A DNA stretch of 64,000 bases from the NCBI RefSeq assembly GCF_900108185.1, contig NZ_FNVA01000001.1, positions 310,001-374,000 on the forward strand, in the 5' to 3' direction. Below, in pieces: positions 1-7,483 of this stretch (position 1 is the first letter of the stretch; each line of letters begins with the position of its first letter). Made by a program: the position numbers and the translations under genes. The notes beneath the pieces were generated by a model, which saw nothing but the letters and a program-made list of their open reading frames with translations, was not told where the DNA came from and ran no database searches. The DNA is from Bryocella elongata. GTDB taxonomy: Bacteria; Acidobacteriota; Terriglobia; Terriglobales; Acidobacteriaceae.

Positions 1-229
1 GGCGGAAGCCTGCGGCGAGGCGATCGATGTTGTCGAAGCGCTCGGCGATGAGGTCGGCGCGGACGTCATGGATGAGCTGGCGGGAGCCTTCCTCGGCCTC
101 GTCGGTCTCCTGCTCGTTGTCCGGAGCGGTCGCGTGGGCTCCTGGAGGTTCAAGCTGTGCGAACAGGCGAGGGGCAGGGATCGTCAGGGCAGCGGCACAC
201 AGCAGGAGAGGAATGCGGAGACGGCGCAC
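1..229 (-). CDS. Secreted protein, N-terminal part only
   Basis: This is the first 76 codons of a gene that leaves the window at its left edge. I chose the GTG at 229: a GAGG lies about 9 bases upstream and an in-frame TGA lies some 13 codons upstream. The product begins with a basic stretch (VRRLR), a hydrophobic core and a likely signal-peptidase site ending LFAQ near residue 25, so it is exported. The mature start is acidic, then reads RQLIHDVRADLIAERF, probably a helix. It lies 89 bp downstream of the LolD-type gene on the same strand and may share its transcript. The family cannot be assigned from this fragment. Confidence 0.7.
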   Translation of the reverse strand, partial: MRRLRIPLLLCAAALTIPAPRLFAQLEPPGAHATAPDNEQETDEAEEGSRQLIHDVRADLIAERFDNIDRLAAGFR

Positions 230-318
230 AGAAGGAACCTCGACAGGGGCGCTAAGAGGACGCGGTCAGGGTACCAATGGTCAGAGGTCGTGGCAACGAA
301 GTTTGTATCGGGGATGGG

Positions 319-1014
319 CTACGCCGGGTGCAGCTGGCCGCCCTTGAGGCGCAGGACGCGGTCGCAGCGTGCGGCGAAGTCGAGGTTGTGAGTGACGATG
401 AGGCTCGCGAGGCCCTGCTCCCGATGGAGCTGCTGGAGGAGTTCGAAGACCTGGGTGGAGGTGGTGGTGTCGAGATCGCCGGTGGGCTCATCGGCGAGCA
501 GGAGGCGGGGTTGTGTCACGAGCGCCCGGGCGATGGACACGCGCTGCTGCTCGCCGCCGGAGAGCTCGCCTGACCTGTGATGACCGCGGCCCGCGAGGCC
601 GACGCGGGCGAGCCAGGTTTCGGCGGCAGCGAGGGCTTCCGACTTCGCAACGCCGCGGGCGAGCAGCGGCATGGCCGCGTTTTCGAGGGCAGTGAACTCG
701 GGCAGAAGGTAGTGGAACTGCCAGACGTAGCCGATCTGGCGGTTGCGGAAGGCGGACTGCTGACGGGGCGTGAGGGCGGTGACCTCGGTTTCGCCAACGT
801 AGACGTTGCCGGTTGTGGGGCGGTCGAGCGCGGCCATGAGGTGCAGCAGGGTGCTCTTGCCGGCGCCGGACTGGCCGACGACGGCGACCATCTCGCCGGG
901 GGCGACCTCGAGCGAGAGGTCGCGGAAGAGCGTGAGGCCGGGGGCTCCGGAGGTGAGCGGAGGGTAGGTCTTTTCGAGGGCCTCGGCGCGGAGGATGGGG
1001 GAGCTGGTTGCCAT
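319..1014 (-). CDS. lolD: ABC transporter ATPase, LolD/MacB-type
   Basis: This 231-residue protein is the ATP-binding subunit of a LolCDE/MacB-type exporter, which in Gram-negative bacteria powers lipoprotein release or other envelope export. Walker A (GQSGAGKST) is near residues 47-55, the signature LSGGEQQR near 151-158, Walker B (LLLADEPTGDLD) near 171-182, and the H-loop (IVTHN) follows. A start 15 codons upstream is open, but the ATG at 1014 shares its A with the TGA of the upstream AhpD-like gene (TGATG), which supports translational coupling and this start. The probable partner permease is the LolC/E-type gene two genes upstream. Assignment to Lol rather than another MacB-type exporter rests on that neighbour. 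Confidence 0.9.
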   Translation of the reverse strand: MATSSPILRAEALEKTYPPLTSGAPGLTLFRDLSLEVAPGEMVAVVGQSGAGKSTLLHLMAALDRPTTGNVYVGETEVTALTPRQQSAFRNRQIGYVWQFHYLLPEFTALENAAMPLLARGVAKSEALAAAETWLARVGLAGRGHHRSGELSGGEQQRVSIARALVTQPRLLLADEPTGDLDTTTSTQVFELLQQLHREQGLASLIVTHNLDFAARCDRVLRLKGGQLHPA

Positions 1015-1502
1015 CAGGCGTTGGTCTCCGGCACGGGGGCTGCGGGGCGCGGCTTCCACTCGGCTCCGAAGGCGACGCCGAGGCGGTTCCAGGCGTTGAT
1101 CTCGGCGATGGCGAAGGTGAGGTCGACGAGGTTCTTGTCGTGGAAGTGCTCGGAGATGGCGGCGAAGTCGGCGTCGGAGGCGTGGGTGGCCTGCAGGTTG
1201 GTGAGAACGTCCGTCCAGGCGAGGGCTGCTTGCTCGCGGGGCGTGAAGGCGTCGGAGGCCTGCCAGTCGGCGATGGAATCCATGGCCTTGATGGCGTCGA
1301 TGCGGGTGTCGGGCTCGTTGTGCTTCTTCAGCGCGGCGGTGTGGAGGCCGACGCAGAAGTTGCAGCCGTTGAGCGTGGAGGCGCGGAGGAAGATGAGTTC
1401 GAGGAGGACGGGCTCGAGCGTGGTCTCGGTGCTGAGGTAGTGGCCGAGAGCGGAGAGGCGGGCGTAGGCCTCGGGGGCGAGTTTGGTGTAGGGAAGGCGC
1501 AT
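1014..1502 (-). CDS. AhpD-like / carboxymuconolactone decarboxylase family protein
   Basis: This 162-residue protein belongs to the AhpD/CMD all-helical family. The AhpD catalytic pattern is present: E35, C47, C50 and H54 have the same spacing as AhpD's Glu, two Cys and His, with local sequence NGCNFCVGLH. Such proteins act as thiol-dependent peroxidases or reductases in the cytoplasm; the substrate here is unknown. The gene sits between a LolC/E-type permease and a LolD-type ATPase, and its stop codon overlaps the ATPase start (TGATG). A second AhpD-like gene with a matching active site lies at 6782-7327. Confidence 0.88.
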   Translation of the reverse strand: MRLPYTKLAPEAYARLSALGHYLSTETTLEPVLLELIFLRASTLNGCNFCVGLHTAALKKHNEPDTRIDAIKAMDSIADWQASDAFTPREQAALAWTDVLTNLQATHASDADFAAISEHFHDKNLVDLTFAIAEINAWNRLGVAFGAEWKPRPAAPVPETNA

Positions 1503-1541
1503 CAGGCAGAAGTTCCGGCTTTGAAGAACAAAGTGGTGATC

Positions 1542-1576
1542 GAGTTTCGAGTTGTGGGCTTCGAGCTGCGAGTCTT
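1542..1576. repeat. Degenerate 7-bp-period array
   Basis: Five consecutive heptamers read GAGTTTC, GAGTTGT, GGGCTTC, GAGCTGC and GAGTCTT. The array ends one base before the stop codon of the LolC/E-type permease gene. The same words (GAGTTGT, GAGTTTC) recur at 25529-25567. Confidence 0.75.
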
Positions 1577-1577
1577 G

Positions 1578-2828
1578 CTATTCGTAGCGCAGGGCCTCGG
1601 CGGGTAGGACGCTGGCGGCGGAGTGTGAGGGATAGAGGGTCGCGAGCAGTGCGGTGATGAGGGAGAGTGCGGCGACGGCGAGGGCGTCGATGATGCGTGG
1701 CGCGAAGGGGAGATAGTCGATGGAGTAGATGCTGGCGTCGAGCTGGATGAACTTGTAGTGCGAGCCGGCGAGGGAGGCGGCGTAGCCGACTACGAGGCCG
1801 AGCACCGTGCCGATGCCGCTAATCAGCAGGCCTTGCGCGAGGAAGATGCGGCGGATCTGCGAGGCGTCGACGCCGAAGCTCATCATGACGGCGATGTCGC
1901 GGGTCTTCTCCATCACCATCATGGTGAGGGCGATGAGGATGTTGAGCGCGGCGACGACGACGATGAGCGCGAGCACGATGAAGGTGACGACCTGCTCGAG
2001 CTTGAGGGCGCGGAAGAGCTCGCGGTTCTGCTCCATCCAGTTGGTGGCCTGGAAGCCGTTGCCGGCAACCTGCTCGAGCGCGTGGCCGACCTGCTGGGCT
2101 TTGTAGAGATCGTCGAGTTTGAAGCTGATGACGGAGATGACGTCGGGCTCGGAGAAGAGATGCTGCGCGTCGGCGAGGCGCATGAAGGCGTAGCTGGAGT
2201 CGTACTGGTAGAAGCCGGAGTTGAAGATGCCGACGACGCGGAAGTGCTCGTAGCGGGGGATGAGGCCGAGGGGTGTGAGCTCGCCCTGCGGGGAGGTGAC
2301 GAGGAGGGAGTCGCCGACCTCGGCGCCGAGGGTGGTGGCGAGGTCCTGGCCGATGACGATTGGTTTAGGGATTAGGGGAGAGGGATTAGGGATTAGGGTC
2401 GTCGGTTGGAGTTCACCGTAGGAGCCTTGCTTGATGGATTGGAGAAGGTTGCCGGTCTTGAGTTCGTCGTCGGGGAGGATGCCTTTGATGAGGGCGCCGC
2501 CGGATCGGGGACCGCGCGAGATGAGGACCTGGCCGTAGAGGCCGGGGGCGGCGGCGAGGACGTGCGGCTGGTGCTGGAGCTTGTCGAGCAGGGGACGCCA
2601 GTTGTCGATGCCGTCGCCCGCGGTCTTCATCAGGAGGACGTGTGCGGTGGAGCCGACGAGGCGGTCCTGGAGGTCGCGCCGCATGCCGTTGGTGATGGCG
2701 AGCGCGATGATGAGCGAAGCCACGCCTGCAGCGACGCCGATGACGGAGATCAGCGTGATGAGACCGACGACGGCCTGACGACGGCGCGCGCGGAGATAAC
2801 GCGCGGCGATAAAGAGCTCAAAGCGCAT
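1578..2828 (-). CDS. LolC/LolE-type ABC transporter permease
   Basis: This 416-residue inner-membrane permease has the FtsX/LolC fold. The N-terminus (FIAARYLRARRRQAVVGLITLIS) carries the first membrane helix at about residues 20-46. A large periplasmic domain follows, then three C-terminal membrane helices from about residue 275, with a proline-rich C-terminus ending LRYE. It should pair with the LolD-type ATPase downstream and move lipoproteins, or another envelope substrate, out of the inner membrane. Unusually, residues 145-157 (LIPNPSPLIPKPI) are encoded by a 7-bp-period repeat inserted just before the conserved VIGQDLA segment of the periplasmic domain. The reading frame stays open across it. 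Confidence 0.88.
   Translation of the reverse strand: MRFELFIAARYLRARRRQAVVGLITLISVIGVAAGVASLIIALAITNGMRRDLQDRLVGSTAHVLLMKTAGDGIDNWRPLLDKLQHQPHVLAAAPGLYGQVLISRGPRSGGALIKGILPDDELKTGNLLQSIKQGSYGELQPTTLIPNPSPLIPKPIVIGQDLATTLGAEVGDSLLVTSPQGELTPLGLIPRYEHFRVVGIFNSGFYQYDSSYAFMRLADAQHLFSEPDVISVISFKLDDLYKAQQVGHALEQVAGNGFQATNWMEQNRELFRALKLEQVVTFIVLALIVVVAALNILIALTMMVMEKTRDIAVMMSFGVDASQIRRIFLAQGLLISGIGTVLGLVVGYAASLAGSHYKFIQLDASIYSIDYLPFAPRIIDALAVAALSLITALLATLYPSHSAASVLPAEALRYE
2362..2398. repeat. 7-bp-period array inside the permease coding region
   Basis: On the plus strand the heptamers are GGTTTAG, GGATTAG, GGGAGAG, GGATTAG and GGATTAG, followed by GG. They lie inside the LolC/E-type gene and encode a Pro/Leu/Ile-rich insert on the minus strand. 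Adding or losing one unit would shift the reading frame. Confidence 0.8.
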
Positions 2829-2867
2829 GCAGGTTCCAGCATACTTGCGGTTTCGAGCGGGACGACT

Positions 2868-4115
2868 CTAGTTTGTGGTGCCGGCTCCGGCTGCGGTGGC
2901 TTTCTTTGCGGGAACCTGCACGAGCAGGCCCATGGTGTCGGTCTCGACCTTCAGGGTTTGCTCAGCATCGCCGTAGGTCTGCACGGTCTTCTCTTCGAAG
3001 TGGCTGGGCGGTGTGATGCCTTTGGCGTTTTCGACCTCGATCTGTCTGGTGTCGCGGGCGCCGCTTACGGTGAGGGCGTAGGTGTCTTCGGGGACGTAGG
3101 GGAAGTGGAACTGCTGGTCGTCGGGACGGACACTGACCGAGGTGAGCTCTTCGCGGTCGTCGGCGTGGAGGAGCTTGACGGTGCCGGTGTTGACGGTGTG
3201 CCCGTCAGGGGCGAGCAGGGAGCCGGAGACCGGGTGCAGCTTGCTCAAGGGCACAGTGAGGTTCGCGTCGGCGATCTCCTGTCCTGCCGTTGCGTCGATC
3301 ACGATAGCGTCGCGCCGGCGGAGTACGCTGCCAGAGTAGATGGGCAGCGAGAACCAGGTGCGCGTCATGTTCATCTGAACGGCCCCTTTGCCATCCGGTG
3401 AGGGCATCGACATGGTGCTGTGGTCATTGAGGGAGAGATTGGCGACGACGATGTACTTGCCGGGAGGGACAGCGTCGATGCGGAAGCGCCCCTGATCGTC
3501 GGTGGGCGGGGTGTAGAAGCCGGTCTGGAACTCCTTCTTGTACTCGCCCTTTTCATTGGCCAGCAGAAGGTCGACGCGGAGGCCGATGGCGGGTGAGCCG
3601 TCGTCGTAAAGCACGCTGCCGGAGACGGCTGCACCGCGCTGCAGGACGCTATCGGCCTGCGTGGTGGCATGTGCTGCGACTCGCACGATCTGGAGGTCGC
3701 GCTGCATGCGCTGTTGCACATCCGGTGCGGGCTTGGAGAGTTGTGCTCCGGTGAAGGAGGTGAGGGGCGTGATGTACCCGATGTAGTCGACGCGCAGGTA
3801 GTAGTCGCCGGGGACGACGTTGTGGAGGGTGTAGGCGCCACTCATGTCGGTTTCGACGGGAGGAAGCTGGCTGCCTTGCGCCACGCCGTCTGTGGGGCCG
3901 GTCCTCTCGCTCTCCGTGAGGGCCGTGGGCACCACCGGAACGAGGCGAACCTCTGCGACGCGGGCGGGGCGCTGTGTGTCTGAGCAGGTGATGTGGCCGG
4001 TGACCGAACCGTAGTCCTCGTTACGTGGAACGCGTGTGGGCGAACTTTGCGCTGCTGACGACAGTGACACGGCGAACAGCGGAAGGGCGAACAGGACAGC
4101 AACGGCAGAACGCAT
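2868..4115 (-). CDS. Secreted protein with carboxypeptidase-regulatory-like domains
   Basis: This 415-residue protein has an N-terminal signal peptide (MRSAVAVLFALPLFAVSLSSAAQ, about 23 residues). Two segments look like carboxypeptidase-regulatory or SdrD_B-type beta-sandwich domains. The first begins GSVTGHITC near residue 37 and contains GAYTLHNVVPGDYYLRV; the second begins GAAVSGSVLYDDGSPAIG near 160 and contains GRFRIDAVPPGKYIVVANL. Such domains are typical of extracytoplasmic proteins in acidobacteria and are not enzymes by themselves. The gene lies 39 bp upstream of the LolC/E-type permease on the same strand. No catalytic motif is visible and the role is unknown. Confidence 0.75.
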   Translation of the reverse strand: MRSAVAVLFALPLFAVSLSSAAQSSPTRVPRNEDYGSVTGHITCSDTQRPARVAEVRLVPVVPTALTESERTGPTDGVAQGSQLPPVETDMSGAYTLHNVVPGDYYLRVDYIGYITPLTSFTGAQLSKPAPDVQQRMQRDLQIVRVAAHATTQADSVLQRGAAVSGSVLYDDGSPAIGLRVDLLLANEKGEYKKEFQTGFYTPPTDDQGRFRIDAVPPGKYIVVANLSLNDHSTMSMPSPDGKGAVQMNMTRTWFSLPIYSGSVLRRRDAIVIDATAGQEIADANLTVPLSKLHPVSGSLLAPDGHTVNTGTVKLLHADDREELTSVSVRPDDQQFHFPYVPEDTYALTVSGARDTRQIEVENAKGITPPSHFEEKTVQTYGDAEQTLKVETDTMGLLVQVPAKKATAAGAGTTN

Positions 4116-4213
4116 GGATCCGGCTCCCGGGAGTGAATTGAGCTCAACGGCACTGCGGAATCGTATAGCGGGTTCGACGAGGCTGGTTGGATGAGGTGAG
4201 CTGTGCGGGTGGG

Positions 4214-5224
4214 TCAGTTCGCCAGCACGGCGCGGTAGCGGACCTTGTTCTTCTTCACGGCTTCGATGGCTTTGCTGGCGTCCTTCATGGGGAATCGCTG
4301 GGTCATCGCTACTACGTTGTGGCGGGCGGCGACGTCAAGCATCTCGGCGAGGTCGTGCGGGCTGCCGGTGTTGCTTCCGGCGAGGCCGCGGTCCTTGCCC
4401 AGAAGGCTCGACGCTGAGATGGCTACGGGCGAGGGTGAAGCTCCGAGCAGGACCAGCGTTCCGCGGGGGCGGAGGGCGTTGATGAAGCCCTGGAAGTCCT
4501 GATCGGCGGAGACGGTCGAGAGGATGAGGTCGAAGGAGCTTTCGAGCTTCTTGAGGCCCTTGCTGTCGCGGGTATTGACGAAGTGGTGGGCGCCGAGTGT
4601 CTTTGCCTCCTCTTCTTTGTCCTTGGAGCTGGAGAAGGCGGTGACCTCGCAGCCGAAGACCTTGGCGAACTGGATGCCGAGGTGGCCGAGTCCGCCGATA
4701 CCGACGACGCCGACGCGGCTCGAGGGCCGGGCGAGGAAGTTCTTGAGCGGCGAGTAGACGGTGATGCCGGCGCACATGAGCGGGGCGACGCCTTCGCTGG
4801 GCAGCGACTCGGGCACGGGGATGGCGAACTTTGCCTGCACGCGGACGGCGTCGGCGTAGCCACCGTGGCGGCCGACGCAGGTGGGCTGCACCCTGGGGCA
4901 GAGCTGCTCCTGGCCCTGGCGGCACCATTCGCACTCACCGCAGGAGCCTGCCTGCCAGCCGACGGCTACACGCTGGCCTGGCTGCAGCGAGGTGACATCG
5001 CTGCCGACGGCGGTAACTTCGCCCACGATCTCGTGGCCGGGGATGAAGGGGTACCTGGAGATCTGCCAGTCGTTGTTGATGAGATGGATGTCGGAGTGGC
5101 AGACACCGCAATGGCTGATCTTGATTTCGACGTCGTGAGGACTGAGGTCTTCGACAACGTATTTGAACGGCAGCAGTTGTGCACCAGCGGCGTGAACGGC
5201 AAGGCCATGGATCTCAGACTTCAC
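4214..5224 (-). CDS. Zinc-dependent alcohol dehydrogenase, CAD/YahK type
   Basis: The product is a medium-chain zinc alcohol dehydrogenase of about 336 residues that oxidises or reduces alcohols and aldehydes with NAD(P). Zinc and catalytic motifs are clear: CGVCHSD, GHEIVGEV, and the structural-zinc cluster CGECEWCRQGQEQLC. The nucleotide-binding motif is GIGGLGHLGIQFAK. The frame is open to 5467, but the upstream 80 codons are not family-like. GTG at 5224 starts the family sequence (VKSEIHGLAVHAAGAQLLPF). Cinnamyl-alcohol-dehydrogenase-like and YahK-like enzymes share these motifs, so the physiological substrate is open. It is divergent from the RNA unit and the VWFA-related gene. Confidence 0.88.
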   Translation of the reverse strand: MKSEIHGLAVHAAGAQLLPFKYVVEDLSPHDVEIKISHCGVCHSDIHLINNDWQISRYPFIPGHEIVGEVTAVGSDVTSLQPGQRVAVGWQAGSCGECEWCRQGQEQLCPRVQPTCVGRHGGYADAVRVQAKFAIPVPESLPSEGVAPLMCAGITVYSPLKNFLARPSSRVGVVGIGGLGHLGIQFAKVFGCEVTAFSSSKDKEEEAKTLGAHHFVNTRDSKGLKKLESSFDLILSTVSADQDFQGFINALRPRGTLVLLGASPSPVAISASSLLGKDRGLAGSNTGSPHDLAEMLDVAARHNVVAMTQRFPMKDASKAIEAVKKNKVRYRAVLAN

Positions 5225-5313
5225 GACGGAAGGCCCCCTCGCACCAACGTCTCGACAAATAGGACTTGCGGCGCAGTGTTTTGAGAGTACACCAGAATTT
5301 TTGGGACTCGACC

Positions 5314-5342
5314 TTGCAAGTTGTAGTGCTGATGATGATAAT
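5314..5342 (+). promoter_or_regulatory. Sigma70-type promoter for the 5348-5449 RNA
   Basis: TTGCAA at 5314-5319 and GATAAT at 5337-5342 are separated by exactly 17 bases. The predicted transcription start (about 5348-5350) falls at the first bases of an 8-bp stem arm, which supports a short structured transcript. Confidence 0.55.
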
Positions 5343-5347
5343 TGTGC

Positions 5348-5449
5348 CGCGCCTCTGGTCGGGACAGTCCCCCACCGGCTGATTCCCTGGATAGGAGGCG
5401 CGATTTGAAGGCAATGGGTCGCCGGCACCCCCTGGCGACCCATTGTTTT
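5348..5449 (+). ncRNA. Candidate structured RNA or attenuated leader
   Basis: A closed stem pairs CGCGCCTC (5348-5355) with GAGGCGCG (5395-5402). Inside it GGT-c-GGGA pairs with TCCC-cc-ACC (5357-5376). A strong intrinsic terminator follows: CAATGGGTCGCC (5412-5423), a 10-base loop, GGCGACCCATTG (5434-5445) and TTTT. No plus-strand protein gene precedes it. It is either a roughly 100-nt small RNA or a terminator-controlled leader for the VWFA-related gene that starts 88 bp further on. I do not recognise a known riboswitch or 6S/SRP consensus, and I see no clear antiterminator pairing. Confidence 0.5.
5412..5449 (+). terminator. Intrinsic terminator with no upstream protein gene
   Basis: A perfect 12-bp stem is followed by TTTT on the plus strand. 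The minus strand lacks a matching T-run, so it does not serve the dehydrogenase gene. Confidence 0.75.
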
Positions 5450-5537
5450 GCAACATGCTCGGGTCAAAGCGGGGAGTTAAACCGGAGACCCCTGTCGTCG
5501 TCTAACCTAGTTGCGTTACAGGCAAAGAGGCGGGCGT

Positions 5538-6713
5538 ATGTCGATGAGGATGAGTCGCGGGTGGCGGAGCTCCATGTTGTTGGCGGGACTGTTGATGGCG
5601 GGCGGTCCGGGCTGGGGGCAAAGCACGTCGCAGACTCCGGGTGATCAGAAGCCTGGCCAGCAGACTCCCGCACCGCAGGGAACGCCGGATGATGCCGGGC
5701 CGAACACGGATTCCGGTGGCATTGTGCTGGGGAAGAAGAAGGAAGCCGACACGCCACCTCCGGCGCCTGCTGAGGAGAAGGTGGCGAACCCCAACGGCGA
5801 GGTCTTCTCACTGCGCGTGGACGTGCCGGTGGTGAACCTCGACGTATCGGTGTTGCTGGACAAGAACCACCAGTTCGTCCCGGGGCTGAAGCAAGGGAAC
5901 TTCCTCGTGACGGAGGACGGTGTGGAGCAGCAGGTGGCGACGCTGCGGATGTCGAAGACACCGATCACGGCGGTGATGTTGCTGGAGTTCGCAGCGAACT
6001 CGTGGGCGTTCATCCAGGACATGCAGAACGCTTCGGCGAGCTTCTTCCGGACCATGCAGCCCGAGGACTACGTGGCGGTCGCGACGTATGACATGCAGAC
6101 GCATATCCTGTGCGACTTTACGAACGATCGCGACACGGTGCGGCAGGCGCTGCAGAGCATGGTGATACCGACGTTCAGCGAGACGAATGAGTTCGATGCG
6201 CTCTACGAGACGCTTGACCGGTTGACGCGGATTGAAGGCCGCAAGTACATCGTGCTGATCTCGAGCGGTCGGGACACGCTCTCACGGCTGACGTGGGACC
6301 AGATGATGGCGAAGATCAAGGCCACACCCAACGTGACGATCTTCACGGTGAGTACGGGCGGATTCGTTCGCGAGCTGCGCGGAGGCATGGGCGGATCCCG
6401 CGATATGAGCTACCTGCAGGCCGATAACGAGATGAAGACCATCGCCGCGATGACCGGCGGCATGCATTTCGCTCCGATCTTCCAGGGAGAGCTGCCGGAT
6501 ATCTTCGGACAGATCAACCAGTCGATTCGCAACCAGTACGTGCTGACCTACCGGCCGACGAACAGCAAGAACGATGGCAGCTATCGCAAGGTGAAGGTCT
6601 ACCTGGTGGACAACGAAGGCAAGCCGATGAAGATGGTCGACGAGAAGGGCAAGCCGCTGAAGTACTCGATCATTGCGCGGGATGGATATAAGGCGAAGCT
6701 GCCGGTGGAGTAG
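5538..6713 (+). CDS. VWFA-related secreted protein (acidobacterial type)
   Basis: The 391-residue product starts at ATG 5538, with AGAGG eight bases upstream. It has a signal peptide ending near GWGQ (about residue 28), then a low-complexity Pro/Gly/Gln/Asp linker (residues 29-80). A von Willebrand factor A-like domain follows: strand FSLRVDVPVVNLDVSVLLD, then the TAVMLLEFAAN segment, where the metal-site DxSxS is not canonical (LEFAANS). Proteins of this VWFA-related type are numerous in acidobacteria and have no established biochemical role; protein binding outside the inner membrane is the usual inference. An intrinsic terminator at 6735-6772 follows. Confidence 0.88.
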   Translation: MSMRMSRGWRSSMLLAGLLMAGGPGWGQSTSQTPGDQKPGQQTPAPQGTPDDAGPNTDSGGIVLGKKKEADTPPPAPAEEKVANPNGEVFSLRVDVPVVNLDVSVLLDKNHQFVPGLKQGNFLVTEDGVEQQVATLRMSKTPITAVMLLEFAANSWAFIQDMQNASASFFRTMQPEDYVAVATYDMQTHILCDFTNDRDTVRQALQSMVIPTFSETNEFDALYETLDRLTRIEGRKYIVLISSGRDTLSRLTWDQMMAKIKATPNVTIFTVSTGGFVRELRGGMGGSRDMSYLQADNEMKTIAAMTGGMHFAPIFQGELPDIFGQINQSIRNQYVLTYRPTNSKNDGSYRKVKVYLVDNEGKPMKMVDEKGKPLKYSIIARDGYKAKLPVE

Positions 6714-6734
6714 CGCTCGCTGGCGCAAGACGAT

Positions 6735-6772
6735 GGGGCCGCCGCATTTTGATTGCGACGGCCCCGTTTTTC
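6735..6772 (+). terminator. Intrinsic terminator after the VWFA-related gene
   Basis: GGGGCCG pairs with CGGCCCC, with further inner pairing (CGC with GCG), and TTTTT follows. It stands between convergent genes. Confidence 0.75.
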
Positions 6773-6781
6773 TGGGCGCGA

Positions 6782-7327
6782 TCAGGCCAGGACTGCTGCG
6801 GAGACCTTCGGAAAATCGATCTCGGGTTCTGTGGCGTTGTTGAAGTAGTTGGTGAAGACGTTGAGTGCGACGTGGGCGAGGATCTCAGCGATCTCTCCGT
6901 CGGAGAAGCCGGCAGCGCGGACGGCGTCCACATCGGCAGCGGTCACCTTCCCTCGCGTTGCGACGACCTTGTGCGCGAACGTGAGGGCCGCAGTGGTCTT
7001 GTGATCGGTGCCTTTGCCTTCGCGGCTGGCGATGATCTCTTCGGGCTTGAGGCCGACCATCTTGCCGATGGCGCTGTGTGCGGAAAGGCAGTAATCGCAG
7101 CCGTTTTCCTGCGAGACGGCGAGGGCGAGCTGCTCGCGAAGCCTGGCGTCGAGCTGGCCATGGGCCAGGGCACCGCTGAAGCCGAGGTAGCCTTCAAGCA
7201 CCGCCGGCGAGTTGGCCATGACGCGAGTGAGGTTGGGGACGATGCCCAGCTTGGCTTTGACGGCGCTGAGGAGGTCATGGGCTTTTCCGGTAGAGGTGGC
7301 GGGATCGATCACTGAAAGACGGGACAT
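6782..7327 (-). CDS. AhpD-like peroxidase-related protein
   Basis: This 181-residue AhpD/CMD-fold protein carries the full AhpD-type active-site pattern: E65, C77, C80 and H84 in NGCDYCLSAH. It is probably a cytoplasmic thiol peroxidase or related reductase. It is divergent from the TetR gene, and the region between them holds two inverted repeats with ACCGA half-sites. It is therefore the probable target of that repressor, an arrangement common for AhpD-like genes paired with TetR regulators. Its substrate and inducer cannot be read from sequence. Confidence 0.88.
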   Translation of the reverse strand: MSRLSVIDPATSTGKAHDLLSAVKAKLGIVPNLTRVMANSPAVLEGYLGFSGALAHGQLDARLREQLALAVSQENGCDYCLSAHSAIGKMVGLKPEEIIASREGKGTDHKTTAALTFAHKVVATRGKVTAADVDAVRAAGFSDGEIAEILAHVALNVFTNYFNNATEPEIDFPKVSAAVLA

Positions 7328-7387
7328 GGTGTTTCTCCTTGGACCGGGCCGGTGGGTCGTGCCTCAGTCGGTTCTGCATACATAGAT

Positions 7388-7401
7388 ACCGACCGATCGG
7401 T
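7388..7401. promoter_or_regulatory. Candidate TetR operator 1
   Basis: ACCGATCGGT (7392-7401) is a perfect palindrome, preceded by another ACCG. It lies between the divergent AhpD-like and TetR genes, a classic operator position. Confidence 0.6.
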
Positions 7402-7442
7402 AAAGTTGCGAGATTATTTCCTGAGCCCTGGAATGAATCCCT

Positions 7443-7456
7443 ACCGAAGGTTCGGC
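7443..7456. promoter_or_regulatory. Candidate TetR operator 2
   Basis: ACCGAA-gg-TTCGG is an inverted repeat with the same ACCGA half-site as operator 1. It immediately precedes an AT-rich TATATAAA box upstream of the TetR start. Confidence 0.45.
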
Positions 7457-7483
7457 ATATATAAAGAGGGGGAGGATTCAGCG

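Noticed and set aside
5454..5504. 16-codon ORF after the orphan terminator.
   Set aside because: It has no ribosome-binding site and an unremarkable composition. It could be chance.
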